A DNA stretch of 64,000 nucleotides from Silurus meridionalis. Taxonomy: Eukaryota; Chordata; Actinopteri; Siluriformes; Siluridae. How positions within the stretch are numbered: the stretch's first letter is position 1; each line of letters starts with the position of its first letter. Where the stretch lies: the NCBI RefSeq assembly GCF_014805685.1, contig NC_060911.1, forward strand, positions 5,856,712 to 5,920,711, given 5' to 3'. The position numbers and the translations under genes are program-made. Below, in pieces: positions 1 to 28,400 of this stretch. The notes beneath the pieces were generated by a model. It did not search any database. It saw nothing but the letters and a program-made list of their open reading frames with translations, and was not told the DNA's origin.

Positions 1-177
1 GTTATTCTACAGCAGACAAATACATTGTATATAATTGCATGCTTTTCATTTTTGGCAAATTTTTGGACAAGATTTTTTATATGAGGGCCATTGTCAAGTG
101 TCCAAGTTTTGGCCATGTTGTTTACATATAACTGTATAGTATTGTGTAATTATGTGGGTTTTTTTTCACTTTGCTAG

Positions 178-15673
<15,496 letters not shown>

Positions 15674-16888
15674 ATACCATCTGAACCACAAATGTTAGTG
15701 TCATTTGCCTTGAACATCTTTTATCTACAATTTGTCATGATTTACAAATATATGATATACGTATATTTCTGTCTCCTCTTCCTTCCAAACAGAATCTTAG
15801 CTCTTCAATTTGCTGGATTAGAAATTCAACTGGACAAATGTTTAACTAACAGAGACTGGAAGATGAGTCAGCAACATTACAGCATGATATGGTATACTGA
15901 AGTAAGCCATGCTACATTTCACAGGGCCATCTTGGCTCTGTCTCTCGCAGTTGCTCTGTATGCAACTAATCGCCAGGTACTGGAGCGTGTAGCAGGGTAA
16001 TGTGTTTCAGGCTTTCATGCACTGCTGCCTCCAACTGATTTGCTGCTTGCCAAGAACGACTTCAATATTATACCATAAGTTACTGTGTATTTATGGCTTT
16101 CTTGCTTCCTCAGTATTGGCTTTATGGTCTCCAATTTTAACCAAAGAATAGTATAAATTATAAACTGTATGTATAGGCCTAATGTTTTTCTGTTATTTGT
16201 AGATTTGATGTTACTTGTCAAATGCTTTATTATGAATTTTTTTTTTTTTTTTATAGAAACATCCAATATTGGTACTAGCTAAAAAGAGAACGCAATCCCA
16301 CTTCATAGACTGTAAATTCTCAAAAAAGACGTTACAGATAGCATTTTCCGATCACATTTTCTGTACCAATGTGTAATAGCAACAATAGAAAGTGTTTAAT
16401 TTTAAATAGTGTTGGACAAGCCTTATTTGCTCAGTAGTAATATCAGTCAATTGCTGTTGCAGCCAGTAAATAAGTGATTTTCATTTAATCTTATACATAT
16501 TCTTTCTCTAGTGGGTATTTTGTTATGAAAAAAGTTTTATTTTAAAAGGGGAAAAAAACATTTAAACATGTACAAATGAAGTATTAGCTTAAAGGTGTCA
16601 AGCTTTTCTTTCATTACCTGAACAAACCACATTTAAAACTAATGAAACTATGCGAAGTGATCTAGAGCTATGGTTCTTCTTGTAAAACCTACCCAAGAGG
16701 TCGGTTATTTATTTTTTTCATTTTTAATTTTGATACTATGGGAAAACATTAAAGTAGCCTTAACATTTGCATATAAATTGTGCTCTATTGAAAATTAGAC
16801 TCTTCGAATGTTTCTTTGACTTGAATTCAAACCCCATTAAAAAAGTCGTCCTGTAAATAATGTCATATGCACAGTGTGCTTTTTATAA

Positions 16889-16919
16889 AATAAATGAAAT
16901 CAAAACATTATGGAATAAA
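16889..16919 (+). terminator. arhgef40: Candidate poly(A) signals of arhgef40
   Basis: AATAAA at 16889-16894 and again at 16914-16919, about 1.2 kb after the proposed stop codon. No experimental support; AT-rich sequence makes chance matches common. Confidence 0.35.
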
Positions 16920-18359
16920 CCATGATGGCTGTACAACATCAAAATATTATGGTACGCATTTAGATAATTAGCCTTATATTAATATAGTTGGACTGTACAT
17001 GGAGGGTCTCTATCCCTGGCTGCAAAATGTGTGATTCAAGGTAGGCATAGTGCAAGTGACATGACTTTTAATTGACGTGACAAATAAGAGTGAATTAACT
17101 TGTGTTTTAAATTTGTTTTCAGAAATACAGAAAGGCTTTTAAACAAATTGTTTTTTGCAAACCCTACACCGGAATTTGTCCAATAGGTGGTGTTAATGAG
17201 CAACTGCATTTTGGAAACAATGTGTCTCCTATTTTAAGGCCATAGGGCTATTTACAGGACAGTGAATATTTGCTCATTTGTGGTGATGCTGTGCACATTT
17301 TGGATCAATAGCACTTTTACAGGCAAAAAATATGTGCTAGGAAATGTTTGTATATTGCTCTGAACAACACGATGTAAAGCTGAAATTCCCCCCCATCATA
17401 TAAAGGAGTCTGTTGGAGTAAAACAAACTCTTGAGAGCTGAACAGATTTCTCCACATAGCTCTGATTGTTATTGTTACTACTTCCATATTTAGCTGCATA
17501 TAAATTCACATAGCTCCCATATGAATTTACATATCCACCACCCTCTCACTCAGTTTCTCCCACTGTGTGAAAAGAGTCGATTTTTCCTTTGTCTGTTTAT
17601 GAGTTGCATTATGATCCAGCTGGCTTTGATTGTCATGGCAGCTCCATCAGCCAAATCCAAAGATTGCTTGCATAAGAGGAAATGCAATGAGTTTCTGCTT
17701 TAATCTTTGAGTTATGTAATTGGTGCACCCCACCCTCCTATATTCTATTATATTCTACTCGACCTTACACAATCGTAATCTTGTATAGACACTGGATTCC
17801 AGAACTCTCCATAAAGAGTTTGAATCCCTCTTTGTTTGAGCTGACATTAACCAAACACTCATAATCCATTTTGGAACAGTCAAGCTCCCAAAAAAAAAAA
17901 AACCCTTGATCTAGAGAATTATTAAGTTGTTTTATATAAGAGGTGGTATGAGTGTGCATGCGAGCTACATGAGGAATGAAGCTAAACCCACAGCCAGACT
18001 TAATCCAAATATACTTTGCACAGTGGGGAAATGTGTTCAATTCAGGGCTTTTAAAGCAGGTCTCTTCATAACTATAAATACCTTGGCATGATTCATCATT
18101 CTCACTGTAAATACAAGCATTAACCAAAGAAACAAGGTGCCTTTTGTGAGCTTCTTATTATAACTCTTATTATATTGATGTTTACAATTTTTTCTGGTAA
18201 TGCAAAGCCTCGTATAAGTTTTAATGTTTTAATAATTGCATGCTATATTGCTGTGTATTTTGCACTTGATGAGTGTTAATTTGTTTTCTTCAAGAATTAA
18301 AACTGGACATGAACAAGGGTGTCTGTTGCAGCCATTTTAGTTTGTGGCGTAAATGGGAT

Positions 18360-18360
<1 letters not shown>
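16920..18360. other. Intergenic, no gene seen
   Basis: AT-rich single-copy-looking sequence. Short readings on both strands have no recognisable domain. Nothing is supported here. Confidence 0.6.

Positions 18361-18361
<1 letters not shown>

Positions 18362-18419
<58 letters not shown>
18362..18419. repeat. (TA)n microsatellite
   Basis: 29 TA units; perfect. It borders the purine-rich tract that follows. Confidence 0.98.
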
Positions 18420-18421
<2 letters not shown>

Positions 18422-18439
18422 GAACATTAGTGACACAAT

Positions 18440-19000
18440 GAAAATGGCATCGGCTGAGTGGTCACTAGAGGGGATCAGATATTTAAGGGAGAAAGAGATA
18501 GAGCGAAAGGGAGGGGAGGAATGTAGGGAGGGAGAACATAGTGCGAAACAGGAAGGGGTTTCGAGAGGACGGGGCAAAAGACAGTAGATGGGATGATGGG
18601 TAATGAAGGGGTGAGAGGGCTCAGACAGAGAGGCACAGAGAGGGGAGACGGAGAACAAGAGTGAAAGAATGAGATAGAAAGTGCAAAGGGACTCTACATG
18701 GAGGAATGGTTGAGAGCTGGGAAGTTTTTTTGTCTCACTAGAAATCTGAAGAGTGGGCAAGAGAGGGACTGAATGTTGTAGAGAGCAAAGGTTATGAACA
18801 AAGAAGTTCGAGAGATAAAGAGAGTAAAAGGGGAAAGAAAAAGGAGAGTTTGCGGGATTATATAGAGAGAGATATTACGTAGTTAGAGGAGAGATTGGTC
18901 AAAGATTGGGGAAGATAGAGAGGAAAAAGGAATGAAGAGTGAGGAATAGACAGAGTATGTTGACAAAGCAGCGAGACTCGGCAGAACAAAGGGGAACGTG
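18440..19000. repeat. Purine-rich tract (GA-rich) on the plus strand
   Basis: More than 500 bases dominated by A and G (GAGAAAGAGATAGAGCGAAA style), with few T/C runs. Readings through it are low-complexity and not coding. Confidence 0.85.
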
Positions 19001-19329
19001 GAGAGAATGAGCTGGGTGAAACATCAAAGGGATTTTTCGGCCCCCGTTACCGGGACAACAGGCATTTGCATGCGATTAGCTTTTTACATCATATTAAGGA
19101 GGGAAGGGGCGCGGGGAGGGTACTATAGATCATACTGGGAGAAAGGGGTGGCCACTCACACTGACTTCCAGGCTGACAAGCGACCGTTTGTATCATCGGG
19201 AGCATGCACTGTGCTGAAAACTATGAACTATGTAGATCATAAAATGACGAGTAAAATTGCATGGGAATATCATGCGTTATTGCATTAAAGCATGTACATT
19301 CTCCGGAAAAAGGGGACCAAATTGTACTT

Positions 19330-19560
19330 TTCCTTCTCTAAAAGTGGTACACATTTTGTATATCGAGTAGGCATCTTTTTGCCCAGAAAGGTGCATGCAG
19401 TGTACCTGTATAGCTGTAAAATATTATGGTTTATTTAGGTACCTTAAATCAATCCAAATATTTGTTTCTAGGTAAAAGTTCCCAACAAAATGTGTACCTC
19501 AGTACCACCCTAGCGACAAGGACTGGTACAGTTTAGTACTATTTTGCTGAATGTGTATGC
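19330..19560. mobile_element. Possible small inverted-repeat element with GTACC motifs
   Basis: Repeated GTACC/GGTAC words (AGTGGTACACATTTTGTA, TTAGGTACCTTAAATC, TGTGTACCTCAGTACCACC) suggest a short non-autonomous element with inverted ends; a similar word set (GGGGTACATCTTTTGTACTT) occurs at 24,564. Family unknown. Confidence 0.35.
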
Positions 19561-19849
19561 CCAAATGTAGTTTTGTATTTCAGCAATAAGACTGAAATTA
19601 AATTCAGTCTAATACGCTGTAGGAATGTGTGATCAGAATGTGATTGTTTCTGACAAGTATTATATATCTGTCCCTAAAATTCCAGACGTGCACCTGCCCC
19701 CTATGTCTATCTCTCAGCTATATGTGATGCCTCAGTGCCCTCAGTTTTGTGGTCACATTGTGCTCCCCGGAGTTGTCATGGCCGTCGCTGTGGTGCTATT
19801 GTCATGGCAATACTACAGTATCAATACCCCTGACACTGCGACAAAGAGA

Positions 19850-20168
19850 CAGCAGCCCACTGCCACATCACTCCACCCCTTCACCATCCGCTCATCTCTC
19901 TCTTTCTCTGCCTACTCACCCCATCCTCTCCCCCCCTGTGCCTATCGATCCCTCCATCTCCCACTAAATATGTATGTATTGATCCCCTCACATTACCCCA
20001 TCCTTCTCTCTTTCCATCCCTTTCTCTTTTCTACATCTTTTCCAGAGACCAACTCTCACCGTTTCCATACCTCACTCTGTCACTCTTTCCCTCTTACGCC
20101 TTGTTCTTCATCATCTCTCATTTCATCTTCCCTTACCATCCGTCCCTCTCCTTTCTCCCCATGCCCTC

Positions 20169-20210
<42 letters not shown>

Positions 20211-20280
20211 TCCCCCCCTCCCTCCTCCTCTGCATGTATATTTTTTCTGTTTGTCTCTGTCTCACTCACTCTCTGCATAT
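19850..20280. repeat. Pyrimidine-rich tract including (TC)n
   Basis: About 430 bases dominated by C and T, with a perfect (TC)n core at about 20,172-20,209. Long readings of Ser/Pro/Leu repeats here are artefacts of composition. Confidence 0.9.
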
Positions 20281-20364
20281 TAATTGGTGCATTTTTGCTG
20301 CGGAGCAAAAAAAAAAGGGAAAAAACAATCAAAGCTGTCAGGGGCGGGTGGCCATGCTACTGTA

Positions 20365-20367
<3 letters not shown>

Positions 20368-20401
<34 letters not shown>
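20368..20401. repeat. (CA)n microsatellite
   Basis: About 17 CA units. Confidence 0.97.
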
Positions 20402-20405
<4 letters not shown>

Positions 20406-20876
20406 ATAGACAAGCAACAATATACACAAACCCTGTTTGTGCACATATTAATATAATATTAGGCAGATGGCATTGCATACCTCCTAAACAGTAATAATTG
20501 ATCATAGGAATGAGTTCCCTACATGTGATGCCCGTTTCTCTATTTGTCTGTTTGTCCTGTTTGGAATTGGGCTTATTAATCAGGTGGCCATTTTGGAACG
20601 TCATGTCAAGTGTTGCGAGCTGGGTTGAGTAAAATGGCACAGAGGGAACTGAGAATGACAAACAGTGGTGTATAACCAAGTTTCTCACCAAAATCGAGTC
20701 AAACGAATACATTTCAATTGAAAATGTTCATTATAACATGTAAATCAGGCCAATTAAAATGCATAAGACTCCATTTCTTATCACTTTGTTCATAAAGACC
20801 TTTTTTTTTTCCAACCATTTTAGACATGTTTATTTTTTTGCAATCTTAAAGTGTGAAAAAGGAATAAATTAGTGCA

Positions 20877-20878
<2 letters not shown>

Positions 20879-20943
<65 letters not shown>
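20879..20943. repeat. (TA)n microsatellite
   Basis: About 32 TA units, perfect. Confidence 0.98.
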
Positions 20944-20945
<2 letters not shown>

Positions 20946-21189
20946 AATGTCTTCAGCCTTGAATCAGTATAACTTTGATAAAGGAAAGTGCATCAATGTA
21001 AAAAACACACAAGTTTTCTTAAATTTCTTTTTTTTTATGTTTAGAAATGCAATACTTTGAAAAGTTTTATTTGCCCAAGAATCTTTAACATTGTCGTGTA
21101 TTTAAAAAGCACACAAAAAATGCATGCTTTGAAAAAAAACAAAAAAAACCGAATGAATAAATACAAAATAAATGCTGGCCAGTCTATAA

Positions 21190-21450
21190 GAAGTGGACCC
21201 ACGTTGGAGTGGACCGGACCGGACCGTGGAGCTAGTGCACCTGCGCAGAATCACGTGACTTCAAACCTGCCTAAAGGAACGCACATCTCACCCCATATCT
21301 CCCCTCCCTCAACTCCCCCCAGACCTATAATTTCTCCTTTTAAAAAACAAACAACAAAAACAACTTTTCTTTCTACAAAAAGTCAGACTGAAAGTTGTCA
21401 GTTGTCAGCCCTTTTTAAAATTGTATTTATTCATTGGTTTGTTTATTTAT

Positions 21451-21487
<37 letters not shown>

Positions 21488-22319
21488 CCTGGCTAATCTG
21501 CTGCCTGCTTTATTTTGTCAAAAGTTCCAACCCAGAATTGGATCTGGCAACATGGTCATAACGTGTCCAGGACGAGTCCAAAGTGCACGCGCCACTCAAA
21601 CCTGCACGCGGTTCCTTCGGCGTGCACGTGAGAGAACGCTTGCAAAAATGGCAAACCTGCTGCTGTCCTTCATCGGCGCTCACACTGTTGTCTCATTCCC
21701 TCCATCCCTCCCTCCATCCCTCCCTCTCACTCACTCATGCACAATAAATGGAGCTTTAAAAAATGCAAAAGACAGGGAGACGTACGAGGGAAGAGGGGAG
21801 GTGGAGAAGAGAGGAGAGAGAGAGAGAGGGAGAAAAAGAGGGAGGGGGGGAAGAACGTCGTAAGCTTGTATACAACTACCTCGATTTCCATTTCCCCCCC
21901 TAACTCGTAATGTATTTAATTCAAGCGAAACGTAATCATGACGTGTCTTGTCATTAATCTCCTCGCCGCCTCTCCCGTAAGTACATTGAGTCTCACTTTC
22001 ATCGCAAAATATCTTAGATTAAAAAAAATAAGAATTAAAAAGAAAAACCTAAAAACTATCCGGTCTTTTTTTTTTTTTTGACAAACCGCGCGCGCACTTA
22101 GAGCACTAGGAACGATCATTGTACTCGCGCGTTTCGACAAATGTTGCGCGTGCGATTGCTATTTTATCCCTTTTCTTTCCCCCACGTATTTTTTTTACTC
22201 CCCGTGTGATACGTTTGCGTTTGCTCCGTGCTTCATCAACAACAAATAACCGACTTGTAAGTGCTGATACGGGGTAAATGCTGGGGCAAAAAAAATCACG
22301 CCAGGTCTCGTGCAACATA

Positions 22320-22366
<47 letters not shown>

Positions 22367-23870
22367 TTGTTATGTGGCGTGCACGGGTGATTGGCGGCTC
22401 GCGCATCCCTACAGGGCACATCATACGTATCATGCATGTAACCGCGCAAGGCGCAGTTCAGCGTGTAGTGTGTGTGTGTGTGTGTGTCGTGTACGTGCGT
22501 GTTGCCCTTGCCACCAGAATGGGGTGCTTTATGTGTTCTTCAGTGTTGTTTAAGCTGTGCACGAGGGCTCGGGTTAGGAATGGATCATCAAATCGGTCAT
22601 TGAACTTGGATTTCTGATGTCTCGAGCGAGTGTTGCATGCCATAGAGAGCTTCTCCTCTTTCCCTTTTTTCCTTGTGCATGTCCCAAATAGGAACTCGAG
22701 AAGTGAAATACAAGTATCCTCAACTTGCTGTTTGGATGACGGAGAGAAAATAAGCACGAACTTTTTTTTTTTTTTTTTGAGAAGTTCGAGCTCGTGCAAG
22801 ATCCGGCTTGCTGTTTTTGGTTTTTTTTTTAACAAACGTAGTGAAGTCTTGGTTTTATTATGCATCACTTCGGGAGAAAAAAAACGTGCATAAAATACAT
22901 AATTAGTCTGTTTGCTTATTATTTCTCCCATTTCTGTGTGGAGTCTTGGAAGGTCGCATGCACGAGCCTGCATCCTACTTAGAGCCTGTAGTGATGTCGC
23001 GAATTCTCCGACCTGCCCGACTTCATTATTAAAGCGAATTACAGATGTGTTAGCCTATGCAATTTATTAGAACTTGAGTGAAAACTGTTATTCCAGCTTG
23101 CGATTGCATGCAGCTCCAGCAGGACCACTTTGTTTAAGGCTGTTCTCACCTCTATAGTAGCTTGCACGAGACTATGAGCTCCGGCTGCTGCATGCCCCCG
23201 CTGTGCTTTTGCTAAATAAGTAGCCGTGAGTGCGGTTCCAAAATGCATGATACTATTTGAGATAAAAATGCATAATAATACAGAAGCATGGATGCATTGA
23301 CAGATTTTTTTCCCTGTATGTATATATTGAAGAAAAGTTGTTAAAAGTGCCTGTTGGTCTACTGGGATTGTGCATTCGAGTCGATATTGGCAGCGAAATT
23401 CAAGATGAAACCCGTGATGGCACTTTTCAGCTGCTCCTTCTTCGCACTCGCGTGTCCCTCCAGCACCCCCCACCCCACCCCAACAACACCCTCCCATTAT
23501 CTTTTGTCGAAAGATAATCAAAAACTGAGATACCAAAAAAAAAACATTCCCGGTCGCGTGCAACGAGCATCAAACACCAAATCATTAGACTGTGTTGTTT
23601 TTTGGGATCTGGTTAAAACCGCACTCGTTTGCATGCATTTTTATTTTTTATTAATAACCCCCTTTTTATGTTCCTCTCTCTCTCTTTCCCTCCTTTTGAT
23701 TTCTCCCTCCGGTTTTTTTTCCTCCTTAAAAAAATTGAGATGGCCGCAAGAGGGAAGTGCGAGAAAGCCACTGAAAATGGTTGCGCGTTATTGACGCCCA
23801 AAGGGCCTTCGTGGAAATTCCTCTCGAGATAAACGAGCGGACGTGTCATCAAATGTCGCCCTCCTTTCCT
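21190..23870 (+). promoter_or_regulatory. znf219: CpG-rich zone, candidate znf219 promoter and 5' exon region
   Basis: CpG words, rare elsewhere in the window, cluster here: GGACCGGACCGTGG at 21,211-21,224, CACGCGCCACTC near 21,590, CCGCGCGCGCAC at 22,086-22,097 and ACTCGCGCGTTTCG at 22,122-22,135. It is the only such zone between arhgef40 and znf219. A housekeeping-type promoter with a non-coding first exon is the simplest explanation; the exact start site and donor cannot be fixed. It also holds (ATT)n at 21,457-21,485, CCCTCCAT repeats at 21,695-21,726 and (TA)n at 22,323-22,364. Confidence 0.5.
22323..22364. repeat. (TA)n microsatellite within the CpG-rich zone
   Basis: 21 TA units, perfect; followed about 110 bases later by a (GT)n run near 22,469-22,487. 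Confidence 0.97.
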
Positions 23871-23936
23871 TAAAGTAGGATACAACCCCAAAGCCACTTT
23901 TCAGCCTTCACAAAGCTTTTCAGAATTATTGATAAC

Positions 23937-23937
23937 T

Positions 23938-23980
<43 letters not shown>

Positions 23981-23981
23981 C
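23937..23981. repeat. (CTTT)n microsatellite
   Basis: About 11 CTTT units on the plus strand. Confidence 0.97.
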
Positions 23982-24144
23982 CATAGACATTTTTCCCCTC
24001 ATTGACTTTAGAACATGACCCAATCTAGTCAGCCATGAGTAGTGTATTATTTCCCCCCTTGAGCTTTTCTAACCTTTGAAAAGTAAAGTGGCAAATAAGC
24101 TCAAAAATGTACGCTTTTAAAGCACTTGCAATTGAGAAACGAGA

Positions 24145-24185
24145 AATTTCCCCACTGTGGGACGAATAAAAGTATATCTCAATTT
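24145..24185 (-). repeat. Reversed GATAAGATA-type repeat tail
   Basis: TTTCCCCACTGTGGGACGAA then TAAAAGTATATCTC is the reverse complement of the repeat tails at 2790 and 7468 (TATACTTTTATTCGTCCCAC). Confidence 0.7.
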
Positions 24186-24199
24186 CAAACGAGAAATCC

Positions 24200-27100
24200 G
24201 TCTTTCACAAATATTTGCAAACACGATTCTTCTTCAAGATATTCCAGAAATATGGAGTTTTTATAGTGTGGAAACTCTATATACTTCTAAACTTCTACAA
24301 ATGGCCCATGTTTCGAGGTGAAATATACAAAGCAAACATACAAAACACCCTTGATGGTGGAGTTGAATACTTTTACCTCGTACCCACACTATTACTGACA
24401 GTGTCAGTGATTTTCAAAATGGGGTCCAGAAAGCATAGTCTGGAGGTGGAAGTTAATATATGTATTATTGAAGTGTTTTATTCATTAACCTGTTGGACTG
24501 GGATTAACCAGATACCTCAGAATCGTGTTGAAATATACTTTGACGCTGTGGATGGTCCCCTCAGGGGTACATCTTTTGTACTTTCCGTCTTTCAGGAACT
24601 AGAAACGTGGATATAGTGTATTAATGATTTAAGAATTTACTAATGCTTATGTAAACAGTAAGTCTAAAGTAAGACTACATACATTTTACATGTAAAACCC
24701 GGCGCACGATTGATCGATCGAAAAGGTACAAATTAAATGTTCGACTTTTTTTTTCCTAGCAATCCTGAATTTAAAAAATTTACATTTCAATTAACTGTGT
24801 TATACTGGGGTAATATTTTAGTGAGTGAAAAATCTATGATTATAATAAATAGCCAAAATAATATAGATAATTAAATAATGAGCCTGATATCTGAACAGTT
24901 TGAAAGGTCTATGCAATGTTAAGTTTGTCTTTTCCTGCAAAATCTTTTAGAACCCCTGGTAGGGGTGATAACAATTAGCAAATACACAGATTTGTCAACC
25001 TTGAATGGAAATATAACTGCAGTTTCATTTAGACCTTTCTTTTTTTAAATGGTAGAAGGATGCTTTCTGGGGTTGCATCTGTTGGAACTATAAAGTTGGC
25101 TTTACTAATGAAAGTTCTGATTGGTTTAATTGGGCAATTAACACTCAGCTGGAGTTAGATCTTCCTTTACTCCCCCACAGAGGAAGCTCTACCTCTCTTA
25201 CATCCCTCCTGGGTCTGTGTAAAGTGCTTTGCACGCATTGCAAAAATGCCTTGCAGTCTGAGCTGAGTTGTTTTGTCAGTGGAGTAAATGCGCAAAGGTG
25301 AACTGTAGTTAACAACAGATAAAGAATCCAAGTGTGAGGGTCAGTATAAGGGTTCATGAATTACCCTATGCATTTTTACACATCCAAACACAGTGTCTTT
25401 AACAAATCGGTTTTTCTTTTACAAATCACTGCCATACTTTCTCTGATTCTTATATGTAATTACAGTAGAGTACATTCATTTGAGAAATAAAGCATAAAGC
25501 ATTGCATTATCACCATGTACACCTGAGTACAGGTGTTGGGATGATGTGGCTCAGCATTTTCATTTACGTTTGCAGAATTCATTTTCTAGGTGCATTTTTT
25601 TTTACATGTCTCTGACACATTATCTGGATGAAAAGAGAAAATCATTAATATTATGCTGTAGGCCTGAGGAGAACCACTCCATTGTCACTAGTACTAATAT
25701 CTGTATTTGTATGGCTTTGTTAATAATGCAAATGTTCACAAACAGGTGTCCAGATAAGATTTAAATTTCTAATAAGCAAACCAGATGCAAAAGTGGCAGA
25801 TAAAAACTCCTTAACGGTATATGAAGAAGAAACCTTGTTAAGAACCAAATTTATAAAGGAAACAATTCTCTTCTGGGTGACACCAGACATTTGGATGTTG
25901 AAGCATTACAGTACACCTGTAGACCTTCACCTGTGCCTGTAGAAGAGTAAAGTGAAACAGTACTATGTTGAAAAGTCTGTTTGTTTAGTATGAGCACAGT
26001 GTAAATACGTATCATAGGATGATTACAGAACAGCCTTCATGAACTCATCATCAGGTCAACAGTATCCAAGTGAGATTTTTAACCCAATTGGTCTTATTAT
26101 TATTATTAATATTAGGCCTTTCAATCCACCCAATTCAACACATTTGAGGATGTAGTAAGCAGCTAACGAACTGATTTATTCGCTGGCTTACAGCTGGGAA
26201 AATAAAAACCTGTCACACAATAGATGTCCTCAACCAAAATCTAGGAATTCTTTTCCAATTGAAAAATGAATGAAACTAGTGTTTTGTAACAATAGCACTT
26301 ATAGGTGTGTGATTAATAAGGATTTGCATTTCTGGTCTACCAAAACCCTTCCCCCCACCCCAGACTCAACAATTGACCCTTTGTAGCTTCAAAATAACTC
26401 TGAACAGTAATTCACTGTATGTGAGATTCTAGAAATATAGCGAAATAGTAAATATTTATATATAAGAACATTTTGAAAGAAAAAAAAAACAAATTAGCCT
26501 GCATATTAATAATGACCCCAACATATATGGATCCGATCTTGAGCCCTGGGCCAAAAGTGGAGTAATAATGGAGGCCCATTGTAAGTGCTCTTTACTGCTT
26601 AATGTTAGATGAAATAAAACCACCAAACTGAGTTAGGAATGTTTAAAGTACGAGCACCCTAATTGCTTGAAAAGATTGCTTGAAAAGGGATCAGCAAAGG
26701 GGCACAAACTGAGTGGTAGGAAAAAATGTATTGCATCTGTGTGTGTAAGCTTACCCTGTGACCATAGGCAAATTCTGAAAGTCAGATGTACACACACCCA
26801 ACACACACACAGCCAACAAGGTAGTACAGTACAACCCATACCCAAAGATTTTGGTACAGGCAGAGACACACAGAGGCACATCAACACACCCACAAAGACA
26901 CACGAGCACACACACACCCTTTTCACATAAATTTTCTCAAGGGCATCTGTTACACACTGCATGAATAGCCACTTGTTCATCCTTTAGATACATTACATGG
27001 TTACAGAGTATACAAATTTAGAACAGCGAATCCAGTAAATGTGTGATCTAATAAGCTAGGAATGCATCTGTTTCTATATTAGCAATCCTGGTTTTGAGTC

Positions 27101-28070
27101 AACTATCTGTACTTTCTGTTTTCGGCAAAAAAGTATCAATTGAGCTCTTATTAAGATTCACCACTGTATCTTCACTGTATCTTGATGGTGAAATTACACT
27201 TATCAAGATTCACTATCAAGTTTACTGTAACCTGTTCTTTGATTGAAATGATGTTAAAATGAATGTCAGCTTTTTTCTAGTGTATGTCTATCTTTGTATA
27301 TTTAAGAATTTGGAAGGTCTACAGTGGGCAATCAACTTCGCCCTCCTACTGTTGTTTAATTGCATCTATTATGGTTGTTATTATAGTCATTATATTTGTT
27401 ATTCAAGTCAGAACTTTGATTTGTATAAATGGTAGTGTCCATTATGGTATCTATTTGCAAGATTGGGGTCTGGGGGGGATGTGCTGATTAAGTTTAGCTC
27501 ATGAGTGCAAAGCGACGCATAGGATATTCAGTATACAAGGGATGTAGTGCAATTATTATCTATATCAGGATCTGCCAGTATCTGTATCTGTATTTAGATT
27601 TAGTCCTACAGTGGGCATGGCCTACATACAGGCTTCACTTACTTTTTCCGTTTAAATCTTAGTTGACAAAAACTATGTTGTTCCAGCATATTGTGCCATG
27701 TGGCCATTCGGACAAGGGTGTTTAGCATGCATGAATCATCTGGTGACTTGCTGCCATATTGCAAATTTGTGTGTGTGTGTGTGTACTATTTGTGCGTGTT
27801 GCTTTATCACTCTCCTGCCTTCATCTTTCCCCTCCCCCCTCTGTCTAGCACCTTATCACGCCTTCTATCCAAATTTGGGGGGAAAAAACCTTTATTAGAA
27901 TGACAGGTCTGGTCAGACACAAACCTAATTTGTCATGGCAAAACAATGCATTGGCACAAACAATATTCATATGAAAATAATACCATTAGACCAAAGAGGT
28001 TCAGCATCCTCTACTCTACAGCTGGGAATGCTTCGTGCCCCCTTTTTCATGAGAAAATTACCACTCAAAT
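24200..28070. other. Intergenic or first intron of znf219, no gene seen
   Basis: AT-rich sequence with no convincing exon. Includes a CA-rich patch at about 26,785-26,925 and GT runs near 27,770. A long open reading at 24,215-24,616 has no recognisable domain and overlaps repeat-like GTAC words, so it is not called. Confidence 0.6.
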
Positions 28071-28079
28071 ATGGCTCAT

Positions 28080-28400
28080 TCAGATGTGAGTCTCCTCCAA
28101 CCCCCCCCCCCCTCTCTCCCTTTCTCCGTCTGTCTCGCTCCCTTCTTTCTCTTCTCCTTTCGCCATGTTATGAGGCCCCAATCTACCAGCTGATAGCAGC
28201 ATTCCCTGGCATAGTGCCAACTGGCAGCCAAGCAAGAGAGAGAGAGAGAATGAAAGAAAATTAGTGAGTAATAGAGGGAGGAGGAGTGAAAGAGAGAAAA
28301 GGAGAGGGGGATGGGAGTCTATCGAGGTGAAAAGATGGAAAGAAAGAATGAACAATAATGGTGTATTAAAGAGGAGAGAAGGAGGGCAGGAAAGAGTGTT
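28080..28400. promoter_or_regulatory. Possible conserved non-coding element flanked by Y and R tracts
   Basis: A pyrimidine tract (28,095-28,165) and a purine tract (28,228-28,395) bracket about 60 bases of mixed sequence with an E-box (CAGCTG, 28,187) and the palindrome TGGCATAGTGCCA (28,208-28,220), resembling an NFI-type half-site pair. About 1 kb upstream of the first placed znf219 exon. Conservation is not tested. Confidence 0.3.

Noticed and set aside
15692..16000. Open reading of about 100 codons after the arhgef40 tail
   Set aside because: Begins in a sequence without an acceptor matched to exon phase, has no recognisable domain, and lies next to transposon debris.
19625..20494. Long open reading of about 290 codons
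   Set aside because: Runs through a pyrimidine tract and a CA repeat, giving Ser/Pro/Leu and Thr/His repeats; no conserved domain or splice support.
21057..21863. Open reading of about 270 codons in the CpG-rich zone
   Set aside because: Composed of homopolymers, (ATT)n and CCCTCCAT repeats; more likely promoter or 5' non-coding DNA.
24215..24616. Open reading of 133 codons
   Set aside because: No recognised motif; its end contains repeat-like GTAC words; AT-rich chance reading.
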